A stretch of 64,000 nucleotides of DNA, taken from NCBI GenBank assembly GCA_017463485.1, contig JAFTPD010000005.1, forward strand, positions 47,773 to 111,772, written 5' to 3'. The notes beneath the pieces were generated by a model that had not been told where the DNA came from, did not search any database, and saw only the letters and a program-made list of their open reading frames with translations. Of this stretch, positions 40,503 through 48,869 are shown piece after piece. This DNA is from Clostridia bacterium. GTDB taxonomy: Bacteria > Bacillota > Clostridia > Oscillospirales > CAG-272. A program made the translations under genes and the position numbers. The first letter of the stretch is position 1, and every line of letters starts with the position of its first letter.

Positions 40503-41951
40503 TTATTTATCAAGGAGCTTTTTCATCTCCTCAGCAAGACGCTCCAAGCGTATTCCGCGGCTCGCCTTGAATAGCACAGTATCTCCCGGGATAAGCTGTG
40601 CGCATATCTGCTCTGCAAGACGCGCGTGATCCGCCGCGTACTGCGGAGCGGGAACGGATATTACACGCTCCTTTGGAAGTCCGCGTGCTATTGCGCCCTC
40701 GGCGATATATTCGCCAAGCTCGCCCACTGTAACCAGCGTATCCACGCCGACAGCGGCGTACTTTTCGCCGACTCTGCGGTGAAGGTCAGGGCTGGTTTCG
40801 CCAAGCTCCAGCATATCGCCAAGCACTGCTATTCTTCTGCCCTCGGCAACACACACGAGTGCGGACAAAGCCGCAAGCATGGATTCGGGAGCAGCGTTGT
40901 AGCAGTCCTCTATCATGGTGACTCCGCCGCATTTTACAATGCTCTGACGCATTTCCGCAGGGCGGTAGCCCGCAAGTCCCGCGCGGATATCATTTTCGTT
41001 CATACCTCTGAGCAGTCCCACGGCAATAGCGTATGCCGCCGCCCACACGAGGTGCGCACCGTAGCCGGGTATGAACATATTTTCAAATATTCCGTCGTGG
41101 TAAAGGAAATCAAATCTCATTCCGCCACGTGCCGTATCAACGTTTAGCGCCTTGAAATCGGCTTTACCATCGCCGCCGCCAACGCTCACGCGCATGATTT
41201 TGAAGCGGCTGGCGCGAAGATTCTGCAAAAGCGGCTCATCGCCGTCAATAAGAAGCACTCCTCCGTCGCAAAGTCCGTCTCTTATTTCAAGCTTTGCACG
41301 GGCAATATTCTCTCGACTGCCCAGATGCTCCAAATGAGAGCTTCCTATATTCGTAATTATAGCAATATCGGGAGCAAGGCAGACCGACATGCGGTGTATC
41401 TCGCCAAGCTCGCTCATACCCATTTCAAGCACAGCAAGCGACTCGTTCTGCGGGATTTCCAGCATGGAGAGAGGCAGACCGATAAGGCTGTTATAATTAC
41501 CTTCCTTTTTGAACACACTGCCACCCTCGGCAAGCACTGCCGCCACACATTCCTTCGTGGTGGTCTTACCCACACTTCCCGTGATAGCCACCGAGCGAAG
41601 GCTTGAAAGATATTCCTTGCGCACGCCCGAAGCTATACGCGACAAGGCAGAAACGGTATCGTCAACTACCACCGCAATATACGAGCCCGACAGCATTACG
41701 GGGATCTTTTCACAAAGATAGAGGCGAGTTCCTCTGTCGTATGCAGATTGCATATAATCGTGACCGTCAACGCGATCACCGCGAATGGCGCAGAAAAGCA
41801 CGCCCTCGCCCGCCTCGCGCGAGTCGGTACACATCTCTCGGAGCTTGTATTCCGCCGAAAATACGTCGGCACCGCAGACAACCAGTCTGCCACCCGTCCA
41901 GGCGGCGATCTCTGCCATACCAAATGATTTATTTGCTATTTCTATTCTCAT
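40503..41951 (-). CDS. murF: MurF ligase
   Basis: A 482-residue cytoplasmic ligase that adds D-Ala-D-Ala to UDP-MurNAc-tripeptide. The middle domain has the ATP loop AITGSVGKTTTKECV and EMGMSELGEIHRMS; the C-terminal domain has VTMIEDCYNAAPESMLAAL with the conserved Asn-Pro-like turn region, and LGDMLELGETS. The N-terminal substrate domain is normal in size. GGAGAAGG site before the ATG. It lies between murE and mraY. Confidence 0.95.
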   Translation of the reverse strand: MRIEIANKSFGMAEIAAWTGGRLVVCGADVFSAEYKLREMCTDSREAGEGVLFCAIRGDRVDGHDYMQSAYDRGTRLYLCEKIPVMLSGSYIAVVVDDTVSALSRIASGVRKEYLSSLRSVAITGSVGKTTTKECVAAVLAEGGSVFKKEGNYNSLIGLPLSMLEIPQNESLAVLEMGMSELGEIHRMSVCLAPDIAIITNIGSSHLEHLGSRENIARAKLEIRDGLCDGGVLLIDGDEPLLQNLRASRFKIMRVSVGGGDGKADFKALNVDTARGGMRFDFLYHDGIFENMFIPGYGAHLVWAAAYAIAVGLLRGMNENDIRAGLAGYRPAEMRQSIVKCGGVTMIEDCYNAAPESMLAALSALVCVAEGRRIAVLGDMLELGETSPDLHRRVGEKYAAVGVDTLVTVGELGEYIAEGAIARGLPKERVISVPAPQYAADHARLAEQICAQLIPGDTVLFKASRGIRLERLAEEMKKLLDK

Positions 41952-42027
41952 AAGTGCCTTCTCCTTCCATCAGCGTGGCGCCGTGCGCCCAAGTATTAGG
42001 ATTTACAGGGCGTCGGAATATTATTCC

Positions 42028-43605
42028 TTATTCCCCCGCGTCAGCCGCCAAGCGTTTCGCGGCTTTCTGTACTATATCTCTTTCGGAAAACGGATGCTTT
42101 CCGCTCTTATCAATTTCGTATTGCTCGTGTCCCTTGCCTGCAAGCAGGATAACGTCACCCTGACGGGCGCATCCGACAGCGTATCTTATCGCCTCGGATC
42201 TGTCGGGGACGGTAGCGTAGGTGCTGTGCTTATCAATTCCGGAGAGGATATCCGCTATTATCTGCTCAGGATCCTCGCTTCGGCTGTTATCCGAGGTAAT
42301 TACCGTCATATCCGCCATTCGCGATGCAATATGCGCCATTTCCTTGCGCTTGGACCTGTCTCTGTCACCGCCGCAACCGAACAGGAGGATTATCCTACCC
42401 CTGCCGCGTCGCAAGCTCTTTGCCGTGATAAGCAGATTTTCAAGCGCGTCGGGCGTGTGGGCGTAATCTATGTAGACGGAAAAGCCCAGTCTATTGGGGA
42501 CATCCACCCGCTCAAGCCGTCCGCTGACGCCTTCAAAGCAGGCGTTTGCTCGCCTTATATCCGAGGGGGAAAGTCCCAACTCCACGGCGGCAAGTGCCGC
42601 TTGCATGGAGTTCATCACGTTGTATCTGCCCGGCAGACGGGAGTTGAGTCTTACTCTTGCTGTGGGCGTTACCATCAGATATTCGTAATTGCCGCAAGGC
42701 TTTATCTCTTTTATCTGCTCCGCCGCCGCGCAATCCGCGAATATTCCGAACTCCGTTAGACAATCGGTGTAAGTGGTACGCACTCCGCCGTGGCAGGCGA
42801 TCCTGCGCTTTGCCGAAACAGCATCCGACAAAAGCAATCTGCCGTATCTGTCGTCGGCGTTGATGATTGCCGTTTTCACCTTGTCAAACAAGCTTCTTTT
42901 AGCAAAATAGTAGCTATCTATATCACCGTGCATATCAAGATGCTCGGGGGTCAGATTCGTAAATATACCAACGTCAAAGCAGAGCGGCGCGACTCTTCCC
43001 GAAACCAATGCGTGGGATGAGACCTCCATCACCGCGTATTTCGCTCCGTCGTCCTTCATGCGGCGCAATATCGCGTAAAGCTCCTCGGGATCGGGGGTGG
43101 TCATATTCGCCCGCGAGTCAAACGGAAGGATACCGTATGGCGTTTTATCGGGCGACATAGCCCCCAGCGTTCCTATCATTCCCGTCCGCTCGCCGCAAAA
43201 GTTGAATATATGAAATATCATTGATGCAGTTGTGGTTTTGCCGTTAGTTCCCGTCACGCCGACAAGTCGTGGCGGAGTGTCCTCTCGGAAATACCATGCG
43301 TAAAACAGATGCGCCGCGCGCTCGCGAGCATTGTCAAGGCAAACTGTGGGAACGGATGTTTCCGTCCTTACGTTTTTCTCCACCGCAACGGCGCAGGCTC
43401 CGCGCTCTATCGCTTCGCGGATATGCGGCTGGACCGACGTTGACCTTCCGTTTATCGCAATAAACAGATAACCCTTTTGCACCCTGCGGCTGTCTGACGT
43501 AAGCCCACACACCGTAATACGCCGATGCGTATCGGAAATCTTTATTCCCGCCCGATCACACAGCTCTCCGAGGAAAATTTCTTTTTGGCAGTGGTTAGCT
43601 TCCAT
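42028..43605 (-). CDS. murE: MurE ligase, probably meso-DAP type
   Basis: A 525-residue ligase that adds the third amino acid to UDP-MurNAc-dipeptide. It has the ATP loop VGVTGTNGKTTTASMIFHIF, the carbamoylated-Lys region and VYIDYAHTPDALENLL. The residue-3 selectivity motif reads DNSR (TSDNSRSEDP), close to the DNPR of meso-diaminopimelate enzymes and keeping its Arg, so I infer DAP rather than Lys; the Pro to Ser change is unusual. It lies 66 bp after the PBP gene and 76 bp before murF. Confidence 0.94.
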   Translation of the reverse strand: MEANHCQKEIFLGELCDRAGIKISDTHRRITVCGLTSDSRRVQKGYLFIAINGRSTSVQPHIREAIERGACAVAVEKNVRTETSVPTVCLDNARERAAHLFYAWYFREDTPPRLVGVTGTNGKTTTASMIFHIFNFCGERTGMIGTLGAMSPDKTPYGILPFDSRANMTTPDPEELYAILRRMKDDGAKYAVMEVSSHALVSGRVAPLCFDVGIFTNLTPEHLDMHGDIDSYYFAKRSLFDKVKTAIINADDRYGRLLLSDAVSAKRRIACHGGVRTTYTDCLTEFGIFADCAAAEQIKEIKPCGNYEYLMVTPTARVRLNSRLPGRYNVMNSMQAALAAVELGLSPSDIRRANACFEGVSGRLERVDVPNRLGFSVYIDYAHTPDALENLLITAKSLRRGRGRIILLFGCGGDRDRSKRKEMAHIASRMADMTVITSDNSRSEDPEQIIADILSGIDKHSTYATVPDRSEAIRYAVGCARQGDVILLAGKGHEQYEIDKSGKHPFSERDIVQKAAKRLAADAGE

Positions 43606-43671
43606 AGAATCTCTCCAAATATAAAATCAGATTTTATATTTACACTGCCTGTAAGATCCTATTCCTTTGAT

Positions 43672-45954
43672 TTATCCTTCGTCACCTTCGAGATTTCGGA
43701 AGGTCACCGTGATGACCGTTCCCGCCTCCACAAGCGTTCCCGGCTCATGACTTTGCTTTATTGCCACAGCTCCCGTGCCGCTGAGGTAGTTGTTGGTTCC
43801 CTCAATGCGGATATTGAGTCTGCGATTAGCCAGAGTTTCGTTTGCCGCGACTGCGGTCTTGCCGATCAGATCGGGGACGGCCACAAGTGGTCTGTCAGCT
43901 CCTGTATCGGTATAGAGAATGAGCTTTGCACGCTCCGACTCTACCTTCGTTCCCGCCGCAGGCGACTGCGAGCGGACGATATTTCCACTGCCGACGATCT
44001 CTATCTCAAAGCCCATGTCCTCCGCGTATTTCTTTGCGTATGAAGCAGACCACGTGGTAACGTCGGGCGTTTCCACCGCAAGATTTTCAAGCTCACGGTC
44101 GGTGTATACCGCCTCAACTCCGAGATAAGGCAATACCGTTTTCATGACGTTTGCAAGATAAGGCGCTGCTACGTAGCTTCCGTAAAGCACGCCCTTCGTA
44201 GGCTCGTCAACGAGTATCAGAACTGCTATCTGCGGGTCGTCCGCGGGAGCGTATCCCACGCAGGAGCAGACGTAATAATCCTTGCCGTCGTCCATCTGAT
44301 TGGCTTTATCTATTTTTTCCGACGTACCTGTTTTAGCCGCTACGCGGTAGCCCGCAACGTAAGCGTTTTTAGCTCCGCCCGTACCAGATACGCCCTCCTC
44401 AAGAATGGTCGCAATAGTGTTGCAGGTCTCACCCGACACCACCTGACGCTTTATCTGAGTTCCATAGGTTTGAGTTACGTTTCCCTGCTCGTCAATAACC
44501 TCTTTTACCACGTGCGGTGTGACAAGATAACCGCCGTTTGCCACCGCAGATACAGCGCTGAGCTGTTGCAGAGGTGAAATTTTAAAGTTCTGTCCGAATG
44601 CGGAGGTCGCAAGGTCAAGCACCGAAAATTTATCAGGCTGATAGAAGATGCTCACACCCTCACCCGGCAGGTCTATTCCCGTTTTTTCGAGATAGCCGAA
44701 GGACTTGAAATAATTATAAAATTTTTCCTGTCCGATACGTCCACCCATCATCATAAGCACGGGGTTGCAGGACTGCTGTATACCCTCGGCAAACGTGAGC
44801 GAGCCGTGACCCTCGACCTTGTGGCAACGGATCTTTCGTCCCGCCACGACGTGATATCCGGGGCAGGAGAAATGCTCGTTTTCCTTTACGAGATTTTCCT
44901 CGTAAGCCATAGCCGCCGTCACGATCTTGAAGGTCGATCCCGGCATATATATCTCGGTCACAGCCTTATTTGACCAGGTCAAAAGCTGTAATTCCTGCTT
45001 GAGGGCAAGATATTCGTCACTATCCTCAAGATACCCGCTGTCCGAAAGTATCTTCGCGCTGTCGTCGTTAAGCTTGCGCGGGTCGTTGAGGTCAAAATCG
45101 GGGTAGGTCGCCATAGCGAGTATCTCACCCGTGTTTACGTCCATAACGATACCCGAGGCACGCTCCTTACCGCCCGACTCGATATAGGTGGTCTTGAGCT
45201 GCTCCTCCAAGGAGGACTGCACGTAAATATCGATGGTCGTCGTCAGCGAGCTTCCGTTCTGCGCCTCAATGTAGCTTTGATATTCGTCGGGCATTTCGTT
45301 GCCGTGGGAGTCACGGGCAGTGATGTACTTTCCGTTAGTTCCCGACAGCACGCTGTTGTACTGTAATTCAATTCCATACTGTCCCGAGCCGTCCGCTCCC
45401 GTAAAGCCGAGAATGTGACATGCAAGAGTGCCTTGCGGATAATATCTCGTAGCACCCGCCTGCAAAAAGACCATATCCTGCAAGCCGTTTTCATCTATGA
45501 ATATCCGTATCTCCTCCGCCACGTCTTCCTTTAAGTTACGGGCGATCGTGCGGTCAAGATACTTTGTATAGGTTGTTTGCTTTAATACGTTTTCATACGA
45601 AACGCTATCAACGATTGAAGAAAGCCCCGTGGCGATAATTACGTCGTACTGCTTTGCGTTCTCCTGCGACAGCGACTGTATAGTTCGCGGGGAGATAAAG
45701 AGTCGGTAAGTGGTTATGTTCGTCGCGAGCAGAACACCGTTGCGGTCATATATTTTCCCGCGCTCGGCAAGCACCTCGGACTCGGTAGTGAGCTGATTTA
45801 TGACCTTGTTCTGATATTTTTCGTAGTCTACCGTTTGCAGCTTCAGTATAGTCAGCAAAAGGCAGGCTGCCAAAAATATCATAACAAATCCAAGCACCAC
45901 CGCGCGGCGGAGCGTTTTGGTATCCGTGGTCCTTGTGTCGTTTGAGTTTTCCAT
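43672..45954 (-). CDS. ftsI: PASTA-domain class B PBP (FtsI/SpoVD-like)
   Basis: A 760-residue transpeptidase anchored by one N-terminal helix (RAVVLGFVMIFLAACLLLTI). A pedestal domain is followed by the transpeptidase with SxxK at Ser340 (GSTFK), SxN at Ser395 (SCN) and KTG at Lys541. Two PASTA repeats close the protein (from about residue 635 and from VAVPDLIGKTA). It crosslinks septal or spore-cortex peptidoglycan with the SEDS partner. A Cys pair (FSCPGYHV and KIRCHK) near the active site recalls redox-controlled SpoVD, which is an inference. FtsI versus SpoVD cannot be decided from sequence; position in the cluster fits both. Confidence 0.93.
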   Translation of the reverse strand: MENSNDTRTTDTKTLRRAVVLGFVMIFLAACLLLTILKLQTVDYEKYQNKVINQLTTESEVLAERGKIYDRNGVLLATNITTYRLFISPRTIQSLSQENAKQYDVIIATGLSSIVDSVSYENVLKQTTYTKYLDRTIARNLKEDVAEEIRIFIDENGLQDMVFLQAGATRYYPQGTLACHILGFTGADGSGQYGIELQYNSVLSGTNGKYITARDSHGNEMPDEYQSYIEAQNGSSLTTTIDIYVQSSLEEQLKTTYIESGGKERASGIVMDVNTGEILAMATYPDFDLNDPRKLNDDSAKILSDSGYLEDSDEYLALKQELQLLTWSNKAVTEIYMPGSTFKIVTAAMAYEENLVKENEHFSCPGYHVVAGRKIRCHKVEGHGSLTFAEGIQQSCNPVLMMMGGRIGQEKFYNYFKSFGYLEKTGIDLPGEGVSIFYQPDKFSVLDLATSAFGQNFKISPLQQLSAVSAVANGGYLVTPHVVKEVIDEQGNVTQTYGTQIKRQVVSGETCNTIATILEEGVSGTGGAKNAYVAGYRVAAKTGTSEKIDKANQMDDGKDYYVCSCVGYAPADDPQIAVLILVDEPTKGVLYGSYVAAPYLANVMKTVLPYLGVEAVYTDRELENLAVETPDVTTWSASYAKKYAEDMGFEIEIVGSGNIVRSQSPAAGTKVESERAKLILYTDTGADRPLVAVPDLIGKTAVAANETLANRRLNIRIEGTNNYLSGTGAVAIKQSHEPGTLVEAGTVITVTFRNLEGDEG

Positions 45955-46004
45955 TCGACCGCTCCCTCCTTCGCGATTTGCCTGTCCTATCCATTCGGAA
46001 AGAT

Positions 46005-46034
46005 AAGGCGGCGAGTATCAACACACGCCGCCTT
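46005..46034 (-). terminator. Hairpin between ftsL and the PBP gene
   Basis: AAGGCGGCG (46005-46013) and CGCCGCCTT (46026-46034) form a perfect 9-bp stem. There is no long T-run. A second imperfect palindrome, ATAAGGT/ACCTTAT (46074-46080 with 46092-46098), lies just upstream on the minus strand. These may damp transcription or mark an RNA processing site inside the operon. Confidence 0.45.
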
Positions 46035-46126
46035 AATCTGATATGCGGTGCCGCGACGGCTACCGTATTTTGCATAAGGTAAGTTAAACTCACCTTATAC
46101 TATGACGCCATACGGAATTATATGAC

Positions 46127-47125
46127 TTAATCTCCGAATCCCATAGCACTGAGCAGAGCAGAAAGTCCGCTCTCTTGCTTTTCTTCCTTTTCATATACTT
46201 CTATGCTGTCGTCTTTATCTGCCTTGACGTAATTGCCGCTGAGATATTCCTCACCGACCATGCCAAGCTCATTTACGGCGATATCGCGAATGTTCAGCAT
46301 GTCGTTTTTAAGATCAAGCTTGTCCGAAAGCTCGCCCGATACTTCCTTTTTCTCGGCAAGCTCCTGTCGGAGCTGGCTGACTTCCATCTGTGACCGGCTT
46401 ACCAAAACCGTACTGCCGACTATCATGGTCATTGAAACAGCGACAGTGACAAGGGATGCCAGCACTCCTGCGGGAAGCGCACGTCTTTTTGCCGTGGATA
46501 TCTCCATATTCTTTTCTCTCGGGAAGGTCTCGCCCGCCCAAATGTTCAGGCGCTGTACCCAAGAATACTTAAAGAGCTTTTGTACCACGGTGGGCAGCTT
46601 GTCGGTATCAGTAAGCCAACCGTCTTTTTTTGGCAGTGTTGTCGCTTCCTGGGACACGTCGGAAGACGCGACCGCGAGCTCATCCTGCATAGTATAGCTT
46701 GAACGGTGACGGAACTGCGGCATTTTGTATCCGCGCTGGTCGTGATAATAACGGGAGAAATCGTCTACCGTCATATATCTCTTTCCGTCTGACTGTCCGC
46801 TCCTGTATTTATTTTCACCGATACCCGAGCCCATTTTGGAGGAAAGCTGTTCGGTCAATATATACGCACCTGGTGCCATAGCACGCGTCAGCGCTTCGTT
46901 CTTTTCCTGCTGTGCCGCATCTGCGTGTACGTGGCTTGCAATGCCGCGATCACGGTAACGCTCACAAAGCTTTTCTACGTATCTTTTGTCGAGATTGCCG
47001 ACTGCTGCCTCGCGCCGTCTGCGCTCCTCGCGCGACATCTCGCCGTCACGTATCAAAGAGGCACTGCCGCCGATAACAACGCGACCTATATTCGCTTGTC
47101 CCGCGCGACCATATTCTCTCTCCAT
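46127..47125 (-). CDS. ftsL: FtsL-like division protein with long cytoplasmic tail
   Basis: A 332-residue protein at the ftsL position between rsmH and the PBP. Residues 1-216 are hydrophilic and charged, one membrane helix spans about 217-242 (VLASLVTVAVSMTMIVGSTV), and a coiled coil follows (VSQLRQELAEKKEVSGELSD) ending in DIAVNELGMV, the usual FtsL/FtsB-type closing motif. Typical FtsL is only about 100-130 residues, so the tail of more than 200 residues is the odd part; it contains RREAAVGNLDKRYVEKLCER and a HRSSYTMQDELAV patch of unknown fold. The start at 47125 is set by GGAGG and the MEREYG beginning. Confidence 0.82.
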   Translation of the reverse strand: MEREYGRAGQANIGRVVIGGSASLIRDGEMSREERRRREAAVGNLDKRYVEKLCERYRDRGIASHVHADAAQQEKNEALTRAMAPGAYILTEQLSSKMGSGIGENKYRSGQSDGKRYMTVDDFSRYYHDQRGYKMPQFRHRSSYTMQDELAVASSDVSQEATTLPKKDGWLTDTDKLPTVVQKLFKYSWVQRLNIWAGETFPREKNMEISTAKRRALPAGVLASLVTVAVSMTMIVGSTVLVSRSQMEVSQLRQELAEKKEVSGELSDKLDLKNDMLNIRDIAVNELGMVGEEYLSGNYVKADKDDSIEVYEKEEKQESGLSALLSAMGFGD

Positions 47126-47187
47126 GACCGTCCTCCTTTTCTTTAGTCTTCCTTCATTACATGTACCGCTGTGCGCGATACCGACAC

Positions 47188-48132
47188 TCATAATTTTTCC
47201 GCCACCCTCAGCTTGGCGCTTCGGGCGCGAGGGTTTTCCTCGATTTCCTTACCCGTCGGGAGAATAGGCTTCCTGCTCACCTGCTTTACCACAGGCTTTT
47301 TACCGCAAACGCATATCGGAATGCTTTTCGGGCAAGTACAGCCCGACGCAAGCTCTGCAAACGTCTGCTTAACTATTCTGTCCTCCAGCGAATGGAAGGT
47401 TATGACCGCCATTCTGCCGCCCGTACCGAGCAGCTTTGCCGCCGATTCAAGAGCGGGGCGTATCACATCAAGCTCGCCGTTCACTTCAATTCTTATTGCC
47501 TGAAAGCTTCGCTTGGCGGGATGATGTCCCCCTTCCCTTGCCCGTGCGGGAATAGAGTCCTTTATTATTTTCACAAGCTCGCCCGTGCTTTGAATGGGCG
47601 ACTGCTCGCGAGCTTTTATTATGTTTCGTGCTATGCGGGAGCTGAATCGCTCCTCGCCGTATTCAAACAAGATCCTTCTCAGCTCGTCCTCGGTATAGCC
47701 GTTCACCACGTCGTATGCGGTAAGGCTTGCCTGCGAGTCCATTCTCATATCAAGTTTTGCGTCCGCCATGTAGGAAAATCCACGCTCGGCGGTGTCAAGC
47801 TGATGGGAGGAAACTCCGAGATCGAGAAGCACTCCGTCTATTTTTTCAATTTCAAGTGTTTTGCAAACGTCTGCAAGACAGGAAAAGTTGCTTTTTACCA
47901 CCACAGCTCTGTCACCGAGCGGTGCAAGTCTTGCGCCTGCCGCACGTATCGCCGCGTCGTCCTGATCTATGGCGATAAGCTTACCCGTGGTAAGACGGGA
48001 CGCGATTGCAAAGGAATGTCCTCCGCCGCCTGCCGTTCCATCTATATATATACCGTCGGGCTTGATGTCAAGCGCCTCGATACACTCGTCAAGCAGTACC
48101 GAGCGATGGGAGAAATTGATGTTCTCTTCCAT
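47188..48132 (-). CDS. rsmH: RsmH, 16S rRNA (cytosine-1402-N4) methyltransferase
   Basis: A 314-residue SAM-dependent methyltransferase (MraW). It starts with FSHRSVLLDECIEAL, has the SAM-binding IYIDGTAGGGGHSFAI, VLLDLGVSSHQLDTAERGFS and the C-terminal RPILPTGKEIEENPRARSAK segment, all family hallmarks. It methylates C1402 in the small-subunit rRNA. It lies five bases after mraZ at the front of the division cluster. Confidence 0.96.
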   Translation of the reverse strand: MEENINFSHRSVLLDECIEALDIKPDGIYIDGTAGGGGHSFAIASRLTTGKLIAIDQDDAAIRAAGARLAPLGDRAVVVKSNFSCLADVCKTLEIEKIDGVLLDLGVSSHQLDTAERGFSYMADAKLDMRMDSQASLTAYDVVNGYTEDELRRILFEYGEERFSSRIARNIIKAREQSPIQSTGELVKIIKDSIPARAREGGHHPAKRSFQAIRIEVNGELDVIRPALESAAKLLGTGGRMAVITFHSLEDRIVKQTFAELASGCTCPKSIPICVCGKKPVVKQVSRKPILPTGKEIEENPRARSAKLRVAEKL

Positions 48133-48137
48133 CTTTA

Positions 48138-48560
48138 TTAAAGACCCAGCTTTTCAAGCTCTTCGCGGAGAGCGTCGATATCCTCGGTTGCAGCTTGTGC
48201 TTCATACTCCTCTGCCGCCCAAATCTCTGCGCAGTCGTAGCAGCCTACGATAACGGCGTCCTTTGTGATGTTTGCATGGTCCATAAGCACCTGCGAGAGA
48301 ACCACTCTGCCCTGCGAGTCAGGCTCTGCGGAAACCGCGTCCTTATGAAGGGCTCTGAGTATTGCCTCGGCAGTTTTGCGCTCCATCTTGCGGATGGGCG
48401 CGATGTACTCTTCCCAACCGGAAAGAGAAAAGATCTTAAGTCGAGGACCGCGCAAATCTTTTGCGATAATGAAAGAGGTCCCCAATTCCTCTCGATGCTT
48501 CGCAGGTATGAATATTCTCTTTTTCGCATCAACTGAATGTCTGTATTCGCCTGTAAGCAT
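48138..48560 (-). CDS. mraZ: MraZ transcriptional regulator
   Basis: A 140-residue AbrB-fold DNA-binding protein with two SpoVT/AbrB-like repeats; each carries a D-x-K/Q-G-R-like motif (SVDAKKRIFIPAKHRE and SEPDSQGRVVLSQVL). MraZ represses the division and cell-wall operon it heads by binding repeats near the promoter. The start at 48560 follows GGAGAGG and the MLTGEYRHSVD beginning; longer in-frame starts would swallow the promoter and operator. Four matching operator repeats are visible upstream. Confidence 0.95.
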   Translation of the reverse strand: MLTGEYRHSVDAKKRIFIPAKHREELGTSFIIAKDLRGPRLKIFSLSGWEEYIAPIRKMERKTAEAILRALHKDAVSAEPDSQGRVVLSQVLMDHANITKDAVIVGCYDCAEIWAAEEYEAQAATEDIDALREELEKLGL

Positions 48561-48599
48561 TCCGCGTTCCTCTCCTTTCGTTCTTTTTGGGTGGTTTGA

Positions 48600-48639
48600 G
48601 CACCACAATCCCACACTTTGCTCCACTTTCCACCACTTT
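48600..48639 (-). promoter_or_regulatory. Four MraZ-box repeats
   Basis: Read on the minus strand, four adjoining 10-bp units: AAAGTGGTGG, AAAGTGGAGC, AAAGTGTGGG and ATTGTGGTGC. The AAAGTG(G/T) core with 10-bp spacing matches the MraZ operator described in other bacteria. The units begin just downstream of the -10 box, covering the predicted start site. Confidence 0.85.
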
Positions 48640-48647
48640 ATGTGACT

Positions 48648-48676
48648 ATTATAATATAAATCGTGAAAAAAAGCAA
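48648..48676 (-). promoter_or_regulatory. Promoter of the mra operon
   Basis: Minus strand: TTGCTT (48676-48671), 17-bp spacer, TATAAT (48653-48648); start near 48641, next to the MraZ boxes. Confidence 0.7.
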
Positions 48677-48813
48677 GGGGTTTTGAAAAATTTCTCTTGA
48701 TTTTTTCGTAAAATTTTTCGCCACATTTTTGTCGCTTTTGCACAATATCGACATATTGGCACAAAGCTTGCGCAGAAACCCTTCCCTTCGGCGGAATTTT
48801 TTTGCAAATTTAC

Positions 48814-48842
48814 TTGATATACGGCGAAAAATGTAGTATAAT
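48814..48842 (+). promoter_or_regulatory. Promoter of the lipoprotein ribonuclease gene
   Basis: TTGATA (48814-48819), 17-bp spacer, TATAAT (48837-48842), 28 bp before the ATG. Confidence 0.78.
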
Positions 48843-48869
48843 GTAAGCAATAAATTACGGAGTGATACT

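Noticed and set aside
48600-48639. Short repeat array considered as CRISPR
   Set aside because: The units adjoin without spacers and match MraZ operator repeats next to mraZ.
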